A DNA stretch of 64,000 bases from Anthracocystis setariae (taxonomy: Eukaryota > Basidiomycota > Ustilaginomycetes > Ustilaginales > Ustilaginaceae), in NCBI GenBank assembly GCA_928724745.1, contig CAKMXJ010000039.1, positions 1,233,685 through 1,297,684 of the forward strand, in the 5' to 3' direction. Both the position numbers and the translations under genes were made by a program. Below are positions 52,397 to 62,110 of this stretch, in pieces; the first letter of the stretch is position 1; every line of letters starts with the position of its first letter. A model generated the notes under the pieces. It was given only the letters and a program-made list of their open reading frames with translations. It ran no database searches and was not told where the DNA came from.

Positions 52397-54050
52397 AGCA
52401 GGTAACTCGCGGCACGATCTTGACTACTTCAGTTGGTAGATTGTAGACCTTGTCGGAATCGCAGACCTCGTCGAAATCGACACATCACTAAAACTAAACC
52501 ACTTGCATTGACAACAGGCAGTTTTCGCAACACCACCTGATCAAATGGTGGTAGTGCTTGAATGAACGGGTTTTGAGCTCAGACAAGCTTTGATGCTTAG
52601 ACCTGCATAATGACCAACCTGTTAGATTCTACGTGCATCTAATCACTATTGCGTGGTGGATAGACGTTTGAAGGTGATTGCAAACACGCAAGGGCGCGTG
52701 TTCGCCGCGTCCCTTGACTGACTTCAAGCTGCGATCTTGGAAGTGTGTTTGGAATCACTAAGTCAATTGTCAATCCTCTTTGGCAATAGAGCCAGCAAGA
52801 GCAAAGTGAGATTGACCGCACTCGTCCGAGTGGGCGCTGTAGGCTAGGAAGCTTGGTAGGTTACCACGTGAGAGACAAACACGCAAGCCTGCGTGTTGGT
52901 ATGCTTGGTTGTACGTTAGGAACACACTTTGTTAGTTGATGATTCGATGGATTTCCAACTACCACACAGTAAGATGCAACCTCTATATATACATGTGGCG
53001 TGAGCAAATGTATACGGCTAAGTGACGACCATCGTTGCTATAGCCTTACTCCAGAAGGTCCCATGACCGACAAGTGTTTGTTGCTAAACACGCAACCCTA
53101 GCCCTAGGCGGTTGTCCCCGATGGCTGGCGGGAGACAAATCTCCCCCGCCAAATTGACCTGACGCAACTTGTCTCCCACCCCCAGGAGACAAGCCCAATT
53201 ACACTGCTCAAGTGCTGCAGGAGAATCAAATATTTTTTTGGCTGAGCGGCAGGTTGGACCCTGGGAGACGCGTCAAAATTGGCAGAAATTGGTTGGGTGG
53301 TTCACGTGTTTGGCCAGACTGCTGAAGTGCTCAGCGGACAAATTCAACTTTTCACACTCATGAAAGAGGGCAGGAGCAGCGGACAGGAGAGCAGGGACAG
53401 GAGACGGGAGACAAAGGTAGGAGACGCTCACTGCAGCAGCTGCAACCTTGGCGTTGGTTCACTCAATGGTAGGACATGCACACATGCAAATCAGATAGCA
53501 GAGTGAGGGACAAAGGTGCTTGTGCGTGGGAGACAACAGAGTTTGTGCGCAGGAGACCAGTGGTGCAGTGTGGATGGAAGCTGGGTTAGGGTTAAGGGTT
53601 TGATGGGCAAAAAATTGTTGTTTGGACGCGTCCCTGAGAAAATGAGACGGTCCATTTGAAAACTGTGCTGGATTTTGAAATGCCAGGAAGACGTGCCACT
53701 TCAAAATTATTTTGGATTTGAATTTAGCAGATGACGGTCCACTTCAAACAAAAAGACAGACGGTCTCTTTCAAATTGGAAGACAGTCAGTAACAATTTGA
53801 AGACAATCAGTAAGAAACAGGAGACGGTCGGTAACAAAACAGAAGACAGTCCACTACAATTGCAAAGACATATCTGAAATCAAAGGAAAATTTCCCAAAC
53901 AGGAGAGTCCCCCAGCGGAAGGAAAATGTGCAGATTGCCAGGAGGGGGACTCCCCTGAAATCAACTTGAAATTTCCAAAACAGGAGAGTCCCCCAGGCTT
54001 GGTCAGAAAAGGGGACTTGCCAGAAAGTGGACCAAAAATGCTCAAACATC
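52397..54050. other. Non-coding subtelomere-proximal DNA with short hairpins and degenerate GACGGTC repeats
   Basis: No supported gene. AACACGC...GCGTGTT hairpins occur at 52683-52702 and 52878-52897, and a lone AACACGC lies near 53086. A GGCGGGAGA/TCTCCCCCGCC stem-like sequence lies at 53127-53150. A short degenerate telomere motif TTAGGGTTAAGGG is at 53586-53598. From 53640 to 54050 there are spaced, degenerate GACGGTC motifs and repeated GAGAGTCCCCCAG segments. These foreshadow the arrays that follow. Confidence 0.5.
52683..52702. repeat. Short hairpin AACACGC/GCGTGTT
   Basis: Seven-base perfect arms with a 6-base loop. It recurs at 52878-52897. Confidence 0.6.
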
Positions 54051-54165
54051 TTCTAATGCTTATCCCCAGTTGGGCAGCTTGCGTCTGGCCCTCTGGAAGA
54101 CGGTCCATTTGAAAATTGGAAGACGGTCCAATTGAATTGTGAGACGCGTCTGTATTCATCCAGCA
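54051..54165 (+). repeat. Copy 0 of the subtelomeric cassette head module
   Basis: Starts TTCTAATGCTTATCCCCAG and continues through CTCTGGAAGACGGTCCATTTG and GAGACGCGTCTGTATTCA. It is the same module as the heads of the six cassettes at 58.8-62 kb, but here it has no telomere repeat in front and a changed middle. Confidence 0.75.
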
Positions 54166-54594
54166 AGACGGTCCAATACAAATTGGAAGACGGTCCAATA
54201 CAAATTGGAAGACGGTCCAATACAAATTGGAAGACGGTCCAATACAAATTCAACTTTTTTGAGCGTGCTGAGCAGGGAAGACGGTCTACTACAAATCCAA
54301 GACGGTCCACTACAAATCCAAGACGGTCTACTACAAGTCCAAGACGGTCTACTACAAGTCCAAGACGGTCTACTACAATTTCCAAGACGGTCTACTACAA
54401 ATGGAAGACGGTCTACTACAACTCCAAGACGGTCTACTACAAATGGAAGACGGTCTACTACAAATCCAAGACGGTCTGCTACAAATGGAAGACGGTCCAC
54501 TACAAATCCAAGACGGTCTACTACAAATGGAAGACGGTCTACTAGAACTGGAAGACGGTCTGCTACAAATGGAAGACGGTCCACTACAAAAGCT
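54166..54594 (+). repeat. GACGGTC minisatellite (21/22-bp units)
   Basis: Four 22-bp units of the form GACGGTCCAATACAAATTGGAA, a short interruption near 54254-54277, then about fifteen 21-bp units GACGGTCTACTACAAATSSAA, with small variation. Because 21 is a multiple of three and the unit lacks stops in several frames, long repetitive frames cross it on both strands. It ends about 60 bp before the start of the zinc-finger gene. Confidence 0.9.
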
Positions 54595-54654
54595 TTGATA
54601 TTTGCAACACTGTTGCATTCCTTTTTTGACAACCGCTCATCATACTCAATCAAC

Positions 54655-57492
54655 ATGTTGCAGATCACCTGCCCCGTATGCAACTATGCCTATGCCGCAA
54701 GCAACATCACCAACCACTTGCGCAAGGCTCACAGCGGTGTGCCTGTCAGTCCAGAGGCAGCAGCAGCTGCTGGACTTGTAGCATGTACTTGCGGACAAGT
54801 TGTGATGAATGCGGCAGCACTCCTCAAGCATCAAGGCATCCGCAAATGTCAAGGTGCAGCAACTCAAAGTCAGGCTCAACCTACACCTGCATCAGCACCG
54901 GCAGCATCAGCACCAGCAGCAACAACAACAACAACAACAATATCAGCAACAGCAGTCTCTCAAGATGCGGTAACTCAAGATGCGGTGAGTCCAGAGCTTG
55001 CAACTGCGCCTGCGGCAGAAGAGCAACCTGCCGACCCTTTCCTTGCCGTGTTGGATCCAGCAATTCTAGCAGAGGAGGATTCAATTGAATTGAATTCTGA
55101 TTCAAATTCAGAGGTTAGCGTGGAGAGCTCAGAGGATTTTCCCCTGACGCTTGTGGAGGACAACTTGGATGTGGTCTTTGCAGAGGCAGAGGCTGAGGCT
55201 GAGGTGGAAGCGGCAGCAGAATTGGGAGAGGAGGCAGACGGAGAGACTGAGCTAGTGCCGGCACTGGAGCCAGAGGCTGAAGAAATGGAAAATAGTTTCC
55301 AGCCTGACGCGTCCTCTGGTGAAGTGCCGGATCCTTTCCCCATTCCGTCTCTGGAGCAGCAGGTGGAGGAATTGGAGGACCCGTCAGATGAAGAGGCAGA
55401 GGGGGAGACACTGCCGCAGCTGCCAGCACCTGTGCCAGAGCAGCCGGAGCAACAGCAACAGCAGCCAGAGTTGCGGTTGGAGGAAGTGGAGGACATGCCG
55501 GTGGACGGCATTGTGGTCTTGCTCCCAGCAATGGATCTGGATGACATGGAGCCAGCAGCACCACCGCCTGTAAGCCTGCTTGACAGTGCTAGGCAGCAGG
55601 AGCAGGCAACCTTGCCGCCCATTCCAGCTCTCAACCCGGTGACTGACTGGAATGGCTGTGTGGAGTACAATGTGGATTCATTTGCGGTGACCATCTCTCC
55701 CACAGACCTGCTGCGCATCTACCCTGCTGGCTGCTACCTGAGCTTGTGCAGCTACTCCCCTGATTTCAAGGACGCTGAGCTGTTCAATCATTGGGTGTAC
55801 TTTGCCGAGCTCAAGGTTAATTTCCGCTTTGAGCCACGCTTCAAGCTGCCGCTCATTGCACGCCTGCAGCAGCCTCCACAGCGTGCCATCCTCATTCCCT
55901 CTGAGCACGCCACAGTGCTCACCTATGGAGAGCTGCGTGTGGATGTGGGCATCATGGTGGAAGCATTGCAGGACATTGGCTGCCAGAGCATCCGCATGGG
56001 AGCTTACGGCATCAAGGTGCCCATTGACCGCTTCCTGGATCCAGCCATGCTCAGTGAGCACCCTTTGCATAATGCCAATGTCTTTGACATTGGCTGCACA
56101 GTGGACACAGGCTGCATCACGCTCATTACGCCCAAGTCCAAAAAGGGGAAATACAAGCAGTACCCTATGGCACTACGTGTGGGCAGAGGCTTTGGCAGCG
56201 TGGAATTGAAGTGGAAATCCAGACCGGATGGGATTTCTCATTTCAAAGGGTATCCCAAGCTCACGCATCTGCTCAAAGCAGGAGCTGCAGGCGCTGGACA
56301 GGCAGGCCAGCCTATGAGCATCAAGATTGTGCAGGACCGCATTGCCAGGCTGCAGAGCTGGAGGGACCGCATTGTCAACACAGCTCCAGAGGTGGGAAGC
56401 GGAGTACGCCTGGAGGTCACGGTACAGGCCCCCACCATGCAGGCAGCCAGGGACATTGCCGTGGCCAGCAAATTCTTGGACCACCGGCACTTGTTCACTG
56501 CAGCAGCTGGGGATCAGCAGCTCCTCACGCACACAATCACCAAGGCAGCCATGTTTGCAGACCTGAATGCGTTGCTTGCGTTGGCAGAGGAGAAGCAGAT
56601 CTTCCGTGGTTGCCACTCAAAGGCATCCTCTCAGCTGCAGCGGCAGGCCGTCATTGACCTGTACAATGCCATGGGCTGGCATCCTGGCAGGAGACCTACG
56701 GCATTGGACAGTCTGACTGCGTGGTGGGCTAGCTCTGATGCAGCTCTGGACATTGCACAGGAGCTGGAGCACTTCAACACTACAATTGGCACACGTAGCC
56801 TGTTCACACACGTGCAGCTTCATGTGCAGTGCCAAGGCTGCCACCGTGTGGGCACCTACACGCTGTGTGGAGGTGCAAATCAATTCCGTGTCCGGTGCAG
56901 CCAATGCCGGAATTCACTTGGCGCTCAGAAATTCCGTTCCCACATTGCCACGCTGGCAACACGCAATCAGCTGGGAGTCAACATCCGTGCACTGGTGGTG
57001 GATCCTGCACGCATGGTCTTTGCACCAGTACCGGAGGATAATCCTGTGCGGCAGCTCAGTCAACGCAGGGAGCTGGCAGGTCTCTGCCGTACCACTGGCT
57101 TTGCAGAACTACGGGACTCACTGATGGAGTGCCTCACTTTCCTGCTGGAGGACCGGCGTGGGAATCCAGACCCGGTGGAGATCAGGGAGCAAGCAGTGGC
57201 ATGGCTGGCAGAGAACAGGCAGGCGGTGGAGAACCACTTGGGCACACGGAGCAGAGTTGCGGGAAACACGCTACTGGAGAAGCTGGCAGAACGGTATGGA
57301 GAGTTGACCAAGCAGGAGGAGGTGCTGCTGCTGCATGGTGTAGCTGGAGCATTCAATGTCAGCATTGGACACATTCAGCTGTCACGGAAGTTGTATTCTT
57401 GCCAGGTCATCCCGGTTGGCAGCTCTGGCCCGTACCTTGGTGTAGTCAAGTTGGATAGCGGTGCCTATGAAATTGTAGTCCATTCACGTTGA
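54655..57492 (+). CDS. Subtelomeric zinc-finger protein with degenerate OTU-like C-terminus
   Basis: The product has 945 residues from ATG 54655, the first ATG in the frame; the frame stays open through the upstream minisatellite. Finger 1 is C6-x2-C9-x11-H21-x4-H26 (CPVCNYAYAASNITNHLRKAH). Finger 2 is C44-x-C46-x12-H59-x5-C65. The pair resembles the N-terminus of OrsD/DUF3505 proteins. Residues about 75-320 are acidic and Gln/Pro-rich. A well-folded-looking region follows, with a four-Cys ribbon near 725-752 (CQGC and CSQC). The last 150 residues resemble an OTU protease: VEIREQAVAWLAENRQAVENHL, then GPYLGVVKLDSGAYEIV. The DGNC cysteine motif is missing and the catalytic His position is Ala. 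No helicase or transposase motif is visible. The function is unknown. Confidence 0.75.
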   Translation: MLQITCPVCNYAYAASNITNHLRKAHSGVPVSPEAAAAAGLVACTCGQVVMNAAALLKHQGIRKCQGAATQSQAQPTPASAPAASAPAATTTTTTISATAVSQDAVTQDAVSPELATAPAAEEQPADPFLAVLDPAILAEEDSIELNSDSNSEVSVESSEDFPLTLVEDNLDVVFAEAEAEAEVEAAAELGEEADGETELVPALEPEAEEMENSFQPDASSGEVPDPFPIPSLEQQVEELEDPSDEEAEGETLPQLPAPVPEQPEQQQQQPELRLEEVEDMPVDGIVVLLPAMDLDDMEPAAPPPVSLLDSARQQEQATLPPIPALNPVTDWNGCVEYNVDSFAVTISPTDLLRIYPAGCYLSLCSYSPDFKDAELFNHWVYFAELKVNFRFEPRFKLPLIARLQQPPQRAILIPSEHATVLTYGELRVDVGIMVEALQDIGCQSIRMGAYGIKVPIDRFLDPAMLSEHPLHNANVFDIGCTVDTGCITLITPKSKKGKYKQYPMALRVGRGFGSVELKWKSRPDGISHFKGYPKLTHLLKAGAAGAGQAGQPMSIKIVQDRIARLQSWRDRIVNTAPEVGSGVRLEVTVQAPTMQAARDIAVASKFLDHRHLFTAAAGDQQLLTHTITKAAMFADLNALLALAEEKQIFRGCHSKASSQLQRQAVIDLYNAMGWHPGRRPTALDSLTAWWASSDAALDIAQELEHFNTTIGTRSLFTHVQLHVQCQGCHRVGTYTLCGGANQFRVRCSQCRNSLGAQKFRSHIATLATRNQLGVNIRALVVDPARMVFAPVPEDNPVRQLSQRRELAGLCRTTGFAELRDSLMECLTFLLEDRRGNPDPVEIREQAVAWLAENRQAVENHLGTRSRVAGNTLLEKLAERYGELTKQEEVLLLHGVAGAFNVSIGHIQLSRKLYSCQVIPVGSSGPYLGVVKLDSGAYEIVVHSR

Positions 57493-58166
57493 TTTTGTGT
57501 TCCCAATTTGTGCTGTGATTTTGGGATGTGATTTTGGATTCCTTTTCTTGAATGCGGTGAAGGATTTAAGTACGTGTGGTTACAAGGGTGTCCCTTTTAC
57601 AAATCGAGTAGGGTTGCTTAAGCAAAGTTGTAGAGAAAGGTCAAAAATACATGTTTGATTAGTCAACCCTACTCAAGTTGAGTAATAATATTTGCGGTGA
57701 CGGGTCGGTGAAGTTGGGCCCGAGACGTGTCGGACCGGCAAAAATGCAAGATTTTGGACACGCACCCATAAGTGACTATTGGGCAAATGGTGTGAAAGGA
57801 GTACCCTAGAAGTTTCATGGAAGTGCTATGCATGGTGACAGAGCTACAGACACTTTGACTTTTTTTGGTGATTTTGGCCAGAGCTCCAAGGGTCCCCCCT
57901 TTGAAAGGTGAAAAATGGACCCCCCTTGGATTGTCTTGCTGTCTTATTAGAACTTGTTCAGACATGTCAGGTTAGGATAGTATCCAAGTTGCAGACAAGG
58001 CAACCAAGTATTGGCCAAGGTATGGCAGGTTCTGTGTCGGCCAACCCTGACCCTACCCCACCGCATCTCAGACGTCACACATGTATGGGGTTGGCTATGT
58101 ACAGGGTTTTCTATTTTTTTGTGGGGTTTTGTGTTATATAATATGTACAGTCACATCTGGGTCACA
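57493..58166. other. Gap between converging zinc-finger and OTU genes
   Basis: About 670 bp, AT-rich, with repeated GTAGGGTT/AACCCTAC-type words (57609-57675) and no supported gene. It reads like 3' untranslated or subtelomeric filler. Confidence 0.35.
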
Positions 58167-58682
58167 TCACAGGCTCAGGATCTCATAGTGGTTGCCGTCC
58201 AGGTGGATGAGCCCCAGGTACGGCCCACCAGCTCCACCTGGGTAGGTGGAGTGCTGACCATGCTGGTCAGAAAACACCCACAGGCTGGCGCCATAGGCCT
58301 CAGCCAGTGCCAGGACAGCCAGCTCATCCCCCCAGGTGCCCATCTTGGCCATCTGAGTGAACCAAGTCTTGGCACCCAGGTGTCCGGCACCGTCAGCTGC
58401 GTAGGCTGCCACCAAGTGGGGCTTGCCCAGCATGTGGGCCACTGCCTTTTCCCTGACCTCCATGTGCCTGCTCTGGGCGCCATGGAGGTGCTGTGCCATG
58501 GCCCTGAAGAGGCAATTGCCATCCTTGGCAATCAAGGTTGACCGCTTGACCCCTGGCAGCCCAGGCACCTCAACCATTGGTGGCAGAGGGAAGAGGCAGT
58601 CCAGCATGGGAGTCCAGGCTAGGTCCAGCACCATCTCCACAGAGGGGGAGCGCTCCCTGAGATTCCTGGAGCGCAGCTGCAT
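58167..58682 (-). CDS. Small OTU-type cysteine protease
   Basis: The protein has 171 residues from ATG 58682. Residues 50-168 form an OTU domain. KDGNCLFRAMAQHLHG holds D54 and catalytic C57. MEVREKAVAHML is the conserved helix. GTWGDELAVLALAEAYG is the WGG-like motif and LIHLDGNHYEILS holds H165 near the end. All expected catalytic parts are present. OTU enzymes usually remove ubiquitin. Here the short N-terminus (MQLRSRNLRERSPS) is Arg-rich and there is no other domain. Its ending GPYLGLIHLDGNHYEIL is strikingly like the ending of the neighbouring zinc-finger protein. Similar OTU domains also occur in transposon and virus proteins, so a mobile-element origin is possible. Confidence 0.8.
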   Translation of the reverse strand: MQLRSRNLRERSPSVEMVLDLAWTPMLDCLFPLPPMVEVPGLPGVKRSTLIAKDGNCLFRAMAQHLHGAQSRHMEVREKAVAHMLGKPHLVAAYAADGAGHLGAKTWFTQMAKMGTWGDELAVLALAEAYGASLWVFSDQHGQHSTYPGGAGGPYLGLIHLDGNHYEILSL

Positions 58683-58758
58683 GGTGGTGGTGGCAGCTGG
58701 CGGGTGAGGGGTGGGCAGCCTCTCAGCCAGCTGTGTCTCTGCTGGTGGAGTTGGTGGG

Positions 58759-59466
58759 TTAGGGGTTAGGGTTCTAATGCTTATCCAGAGCTAGGCAGCT
58801 CTGGAAGACGGTCCATTTGAAAATTGGAATTGAAATCTGAGACGCGTTTTGTATTCAAATTGGAAGACGGTCCAATACAAATTAAGACGGTCCAATACAA
58901 ATTAGACCGGACGCGTCCGAAATTCCTGCTTTTTTGCTTGTTCAGAACGTGTCACAACACGTGCTCTAACACGTCCGGAAGCGTCCGAAATTCCTGCTTT
59001 TTTCTGCTTGTTCAGAACGTGTCACAACACGTGTTCTAACACAGCTGGAGGCGTCCGAAATTCCTGCTTTTTTTGCTTGTTCAGAACGTGTCACAACACG
59101 CGCTCTAACACGTCCGGAAGCGTCCGAAATTCCTGCTTTTTTTGCTTGTTCAGAACGTGTCACAACACGCGCTCTAACACGTCCGGAAGCGTCCGAAATT
59201 CCTGCTTTTTTTGCTTGTTCAGAACGTGTCACAACACGTCATCTAACACAGCCGGAGACGTTAGGAAATTCCTGCTTTTTCCGCTTCGTCAGCATGTGTC
59301 ACAACACGTGTTCTAACACGTCCGAAGGCGTCCGAAATTCCTGCTTTTTTGCTTGTTCAGAACGTGTCACAACACGCGCTCTAACACGTCCGGAAGCGTC
59401 CGAAATTCCTGCTTTTTTTGCTTGTTCAGAACGTGTCACAACACGTCATCTAACACAGCCGGAGAC
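58759..59466 (+). repeat. Subtelomeric cassette 1 (telomere seed, head module, 68-70-bp satellite)
   Basis: Starts with TTAGGGGTTAGGG, then the head TTCTAATGCTTATCCAGAG (58772), GAAGACGGTCCATTTG, ACGCGTTTTGTATTCAAATTGG, two to three GACGGTCCAATACAAATT units, ACCGGACGCGTCC, then about eight satellite units to 59466. Confidence 0.85.
58915..59466 (+). repeat. 68-70-bp satellite array (first of four)
   Basis: The unit reads AACGTGTCACAACACGTG..TCTAACACGTCCGGAAGCGTCCGAAATTCCTGC and a T-run. Consecutive units start 68-70 bp apart (for example 58945 and 59015). Each holds the inverted repeat ACGTGT-CACA-ACACGT. Further arrays are 59640-60153, 60426-61063 and 61230-61856. Chance frames of about 100 codons cross them. 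Confidence 0.85.
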
Positions 59467-60153
59467 TTAGGGTTAGGGTTCTAATGCTTATCCAGAGCTA
59501 GGCAGCTCTGGAAGACGGTCCATTTGAAAATTGGAATTGAAATCTGAGACGCGTTTTGTATTCAAATTGGAAGACGGTCCAATACAAATTAAGACGGTCC
59601 AATACAAATTAAGACGGTCCAATACAAATTAGACCGGACGCGTCCGAAATTCCTGCTTTTTTGCTTGTTCAGAACGTGTCACAACACGTGCTCTAACACG
59701 TCCGGAAGCGTCCGAAATTCCTGCTTTTTTCTGCTTGTTCAGAACGTGTCACAACACGTGTTCTAACACAGCTGGAGGCGTCCGAAATTCCTGCTTTTTT
59801 TGCTTGTTCAGAACGTGTCACAACACGCGCTCTAACACGTCCGGAAGCGTCCGAAATTCCTGCTTTTTTTGCTTGTTCAGAACGTGTCACAACACGCGCT
59901 CTAACACGTCCGGAAGCGTCCGAAATTCCTGCTTTTTTTGCTTGTTCCGCACGTGTCACAACACGTGTTCTAACACAGCCGGAGACGTCCGAAATTCCTG
60001 CTTTTTGCCGCAAAGACGTAACGTGTCACAACACGCAATCTAACACAGCCAAAGACGTCTGAAATTCCTGCTTTTTTGGCTTGTTCAGCACGTGTCACAA
60101 CACGTGATCTAACATGTCCGGAGGCGTCCGAAATTCCTGCTTTTTCTGCTTGT
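59467..60153 (+). repeat. Subtelomeric cassette 2
   Basis: Seeded by TTAGGGTTAGGG, head at 59479. The first 450 bp are nearly identical to cassette 1, apart from one more GACGGTCC unit. Satellite units run from about 59640 to 60153. Confidence 0.85.
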
Positions 60154-60238
60154 TAGGGTTCTAATGCTTATCCCCAGCTAGGCAGCTCTGGAAGACGGTC
60201 CATTTGAAAATTGGAATTGAAATCTGAGACGCGTTTTG
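60154..60238 (+). repeat. Subtelomeric cassette 3, truncated
   Basis: One TTAGGG unit, head at 60159, and then broken off after GAGACGCGTTTTG, where the next telomere seed begins. It has no satellite. Confidence 0.85.
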
Positions 60239-61063
60239 GGGTTAGGGTTAGGGTTAGGGTTCTAATGCTTATCCCCAGCTAGGCAGCTCTGGAAGACGGT
60301 CCATTTGAAAATTGGAAGACGCGTCTGTATTCAAATTGGAAGACGGTCCAATACAAATTAAGACGGTCCAATACAAATTAAGACGGTCCAATACAAATTA
60401 AGACGGTCCAATACAAATTAGACCGGACGCGTCCAAAATTCCTGCTTTTTTCTGCTTGTTCTGAACGTGTCACAACACGTGTTCTAACACGTCCGGAAGC
60501 GTCCGAAATTCCTGCTTTTTTTGCTTGTTCAGTACGTGTCACAACACGTGTTCTAACACGTCCGGAGACGTCCGAAATTCCTGCTTTTTTCTGCTTGTTC
60601 TGAACGTGTCACAACACGTGTTCTAACACGTCCGGAAGCGTCCCAAATTCCTGCTTTTTTTGCTTGTTCTGAACGTGTCACAACGCGTGTTCTAACACGT
60701 CCGGAAGCGTCCGAAATTCCTGCTTTTTTCTGCTTGTTCAGTACGTGTCACAACACGTGTTCTAACACATCCGAGGACGTCCGAAATTCCTGCTTTTTTC
60801 CGCAAAGACGGAACGTGTCACAACACGCAATCTAACACAGCTGGAGACGTCCGAAATTCCTGCTTTTTTCTGCTTGTTCAGTACGTGTCACAACACGTGT
60901 TCTAACACGTCCGAGGACGTCCGAAATTCCTGCTTTTTTTGCTTGTTCAGAACAAGTCACAACACGTGTTCTAACACGTCCGAAGGCGTCCCAAATTCCT
61001 GCTTTTTTTGCTTGTTCTGAACGTGTCACAACGCGTGTTCTAACATGTCCGGAAGCGTCCGAA
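60239..61063 (+). repeat. Subtelomeric cassette 4
   Basis: Seeded by GGTTAGGGTTAGGGTTAGGG, head at 60260, four GACGGTCCAATACAAATT units, and about nine satellite units to 61063. Confidence 0.85.
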
Positions 61064-61856
61064 AGGGTTCTAATGCTTATCCCCAGGTGGGCAGCTCTGG
61101 AAGACGGTCCATTTGAAAATTGTAATTTGAAATCTGAGACGCATTTTGTATTCAAATTGGAAGACGGTCCAATACAAATAAGACGGTCCAATACAAATTA
61201 AGACGGTCCAATACAAATTAGACCGGACGGGTCCAAAATTCCTGCTTTTTCCGCTTGGTCAGCACGTGTCACAACACGTGCTCTAACACGTCCGGAGGCG
61301 TCCGAAATTCCTGCTTTTTTCTGCTTAGTCAGCATGTGTCACAACACGTGTTCTAACACAGCTGGAGGCGTCCGAAATTCCTGCTTTTTCCGCTTAGTCA
61401 GCATGTGTCACAACACGTCATCTAACACAGCCGGAGACGTCAGGAAATTCCTGCCTTTTCCGCTTAGTCAGCATGTGTCACAACACGTGTTCTAACATGT
61501 CCGGAGAGGTCAGGAAATTAGTCAGCATGTGTCACAGCACATGTTCTAACACGTCCGGAGGCGTCCGAAATTCCTGCTTTTTTTGCTTGTTCAGTACGTG
61601 TCACAACACGTGTTCTAACACGTCCGGAGACGTAGGAAATTCCTGCTTTTTTCTGCTTGTTCTGAACGTGTCACAACACGTGTTCTAACACGTCCGGAAG
61701 CGTCCGAAATTCCTGCTTTTTTTGCTTGTTCAGTACGTGTCACAACACGTGTTCTAACACGTCTGGAGACGTAGGAAATTCCTGCTTTTTTCTGCTTGTT
61801 CTGAACGTGTCACAACACGTGTTCTAACACGTCCGGAAGCGTCCGAAATTCCTGCT
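61064..61856 (+). repeat. Subtelomeric cassette 5
   Basis: Seed reduced to AGGG after a satellite fragment, head at 61068, three GACGGTCC units, then satellite to 61856. One unit near 61505-61525 is shortened. Confidence 0.85.
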
Positions 61857-62110
61857 TTTAGGGTTAGGGTTCTAATGCTTATCCGGAGCTAGGCAGCTCT
61901 GGAAGACGGTCCATTTGAAAATTGGAATCGAAATCTGAGACGCGTTTTGTATTCAAATTGGAAGACGGTCCAATACAAATTAAGACGGTCCAATACAAAT
62001 TAAGACGGTCCAATACAAATTAGACCGGACGCGTCCGAAATTCCTACTTTTTTTGCTTGTTCAGAACGTGTCACAACGCGTGTTCTAACACGTCCAGAGA
62101 CGTCAGGAAA
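61857..62110 (+). repeat. Subtelomeric cassette 6, short
   Basis: Seeded by TTAGGGTTAGGG, head at 61870, three GACGGTCC units and about one satellite unit ending at GTCAGGAAAGGG near 62110. Confidence 0.8.

Noticed and set aside
54139..54654. N-terminal extension of the zinc-finger protein through the minisatellite
   Set aside because: There is no ATG in this frame before 54655, and the frame is open only because the repeat unit is 21 bp without stops.
58966..60043. Frames of about 100 codons in the satellite, resembling a repeated Cys/His protein
   Set aside because: They appear at the same place in each satellite copy, end at cassette borders, and have equally open partners on the other strand.
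58915..61856. CRISPR-like array
   Set aside because: The units are 68-70 bp, tandem without unique spacers, and the genome is eukaryotic.
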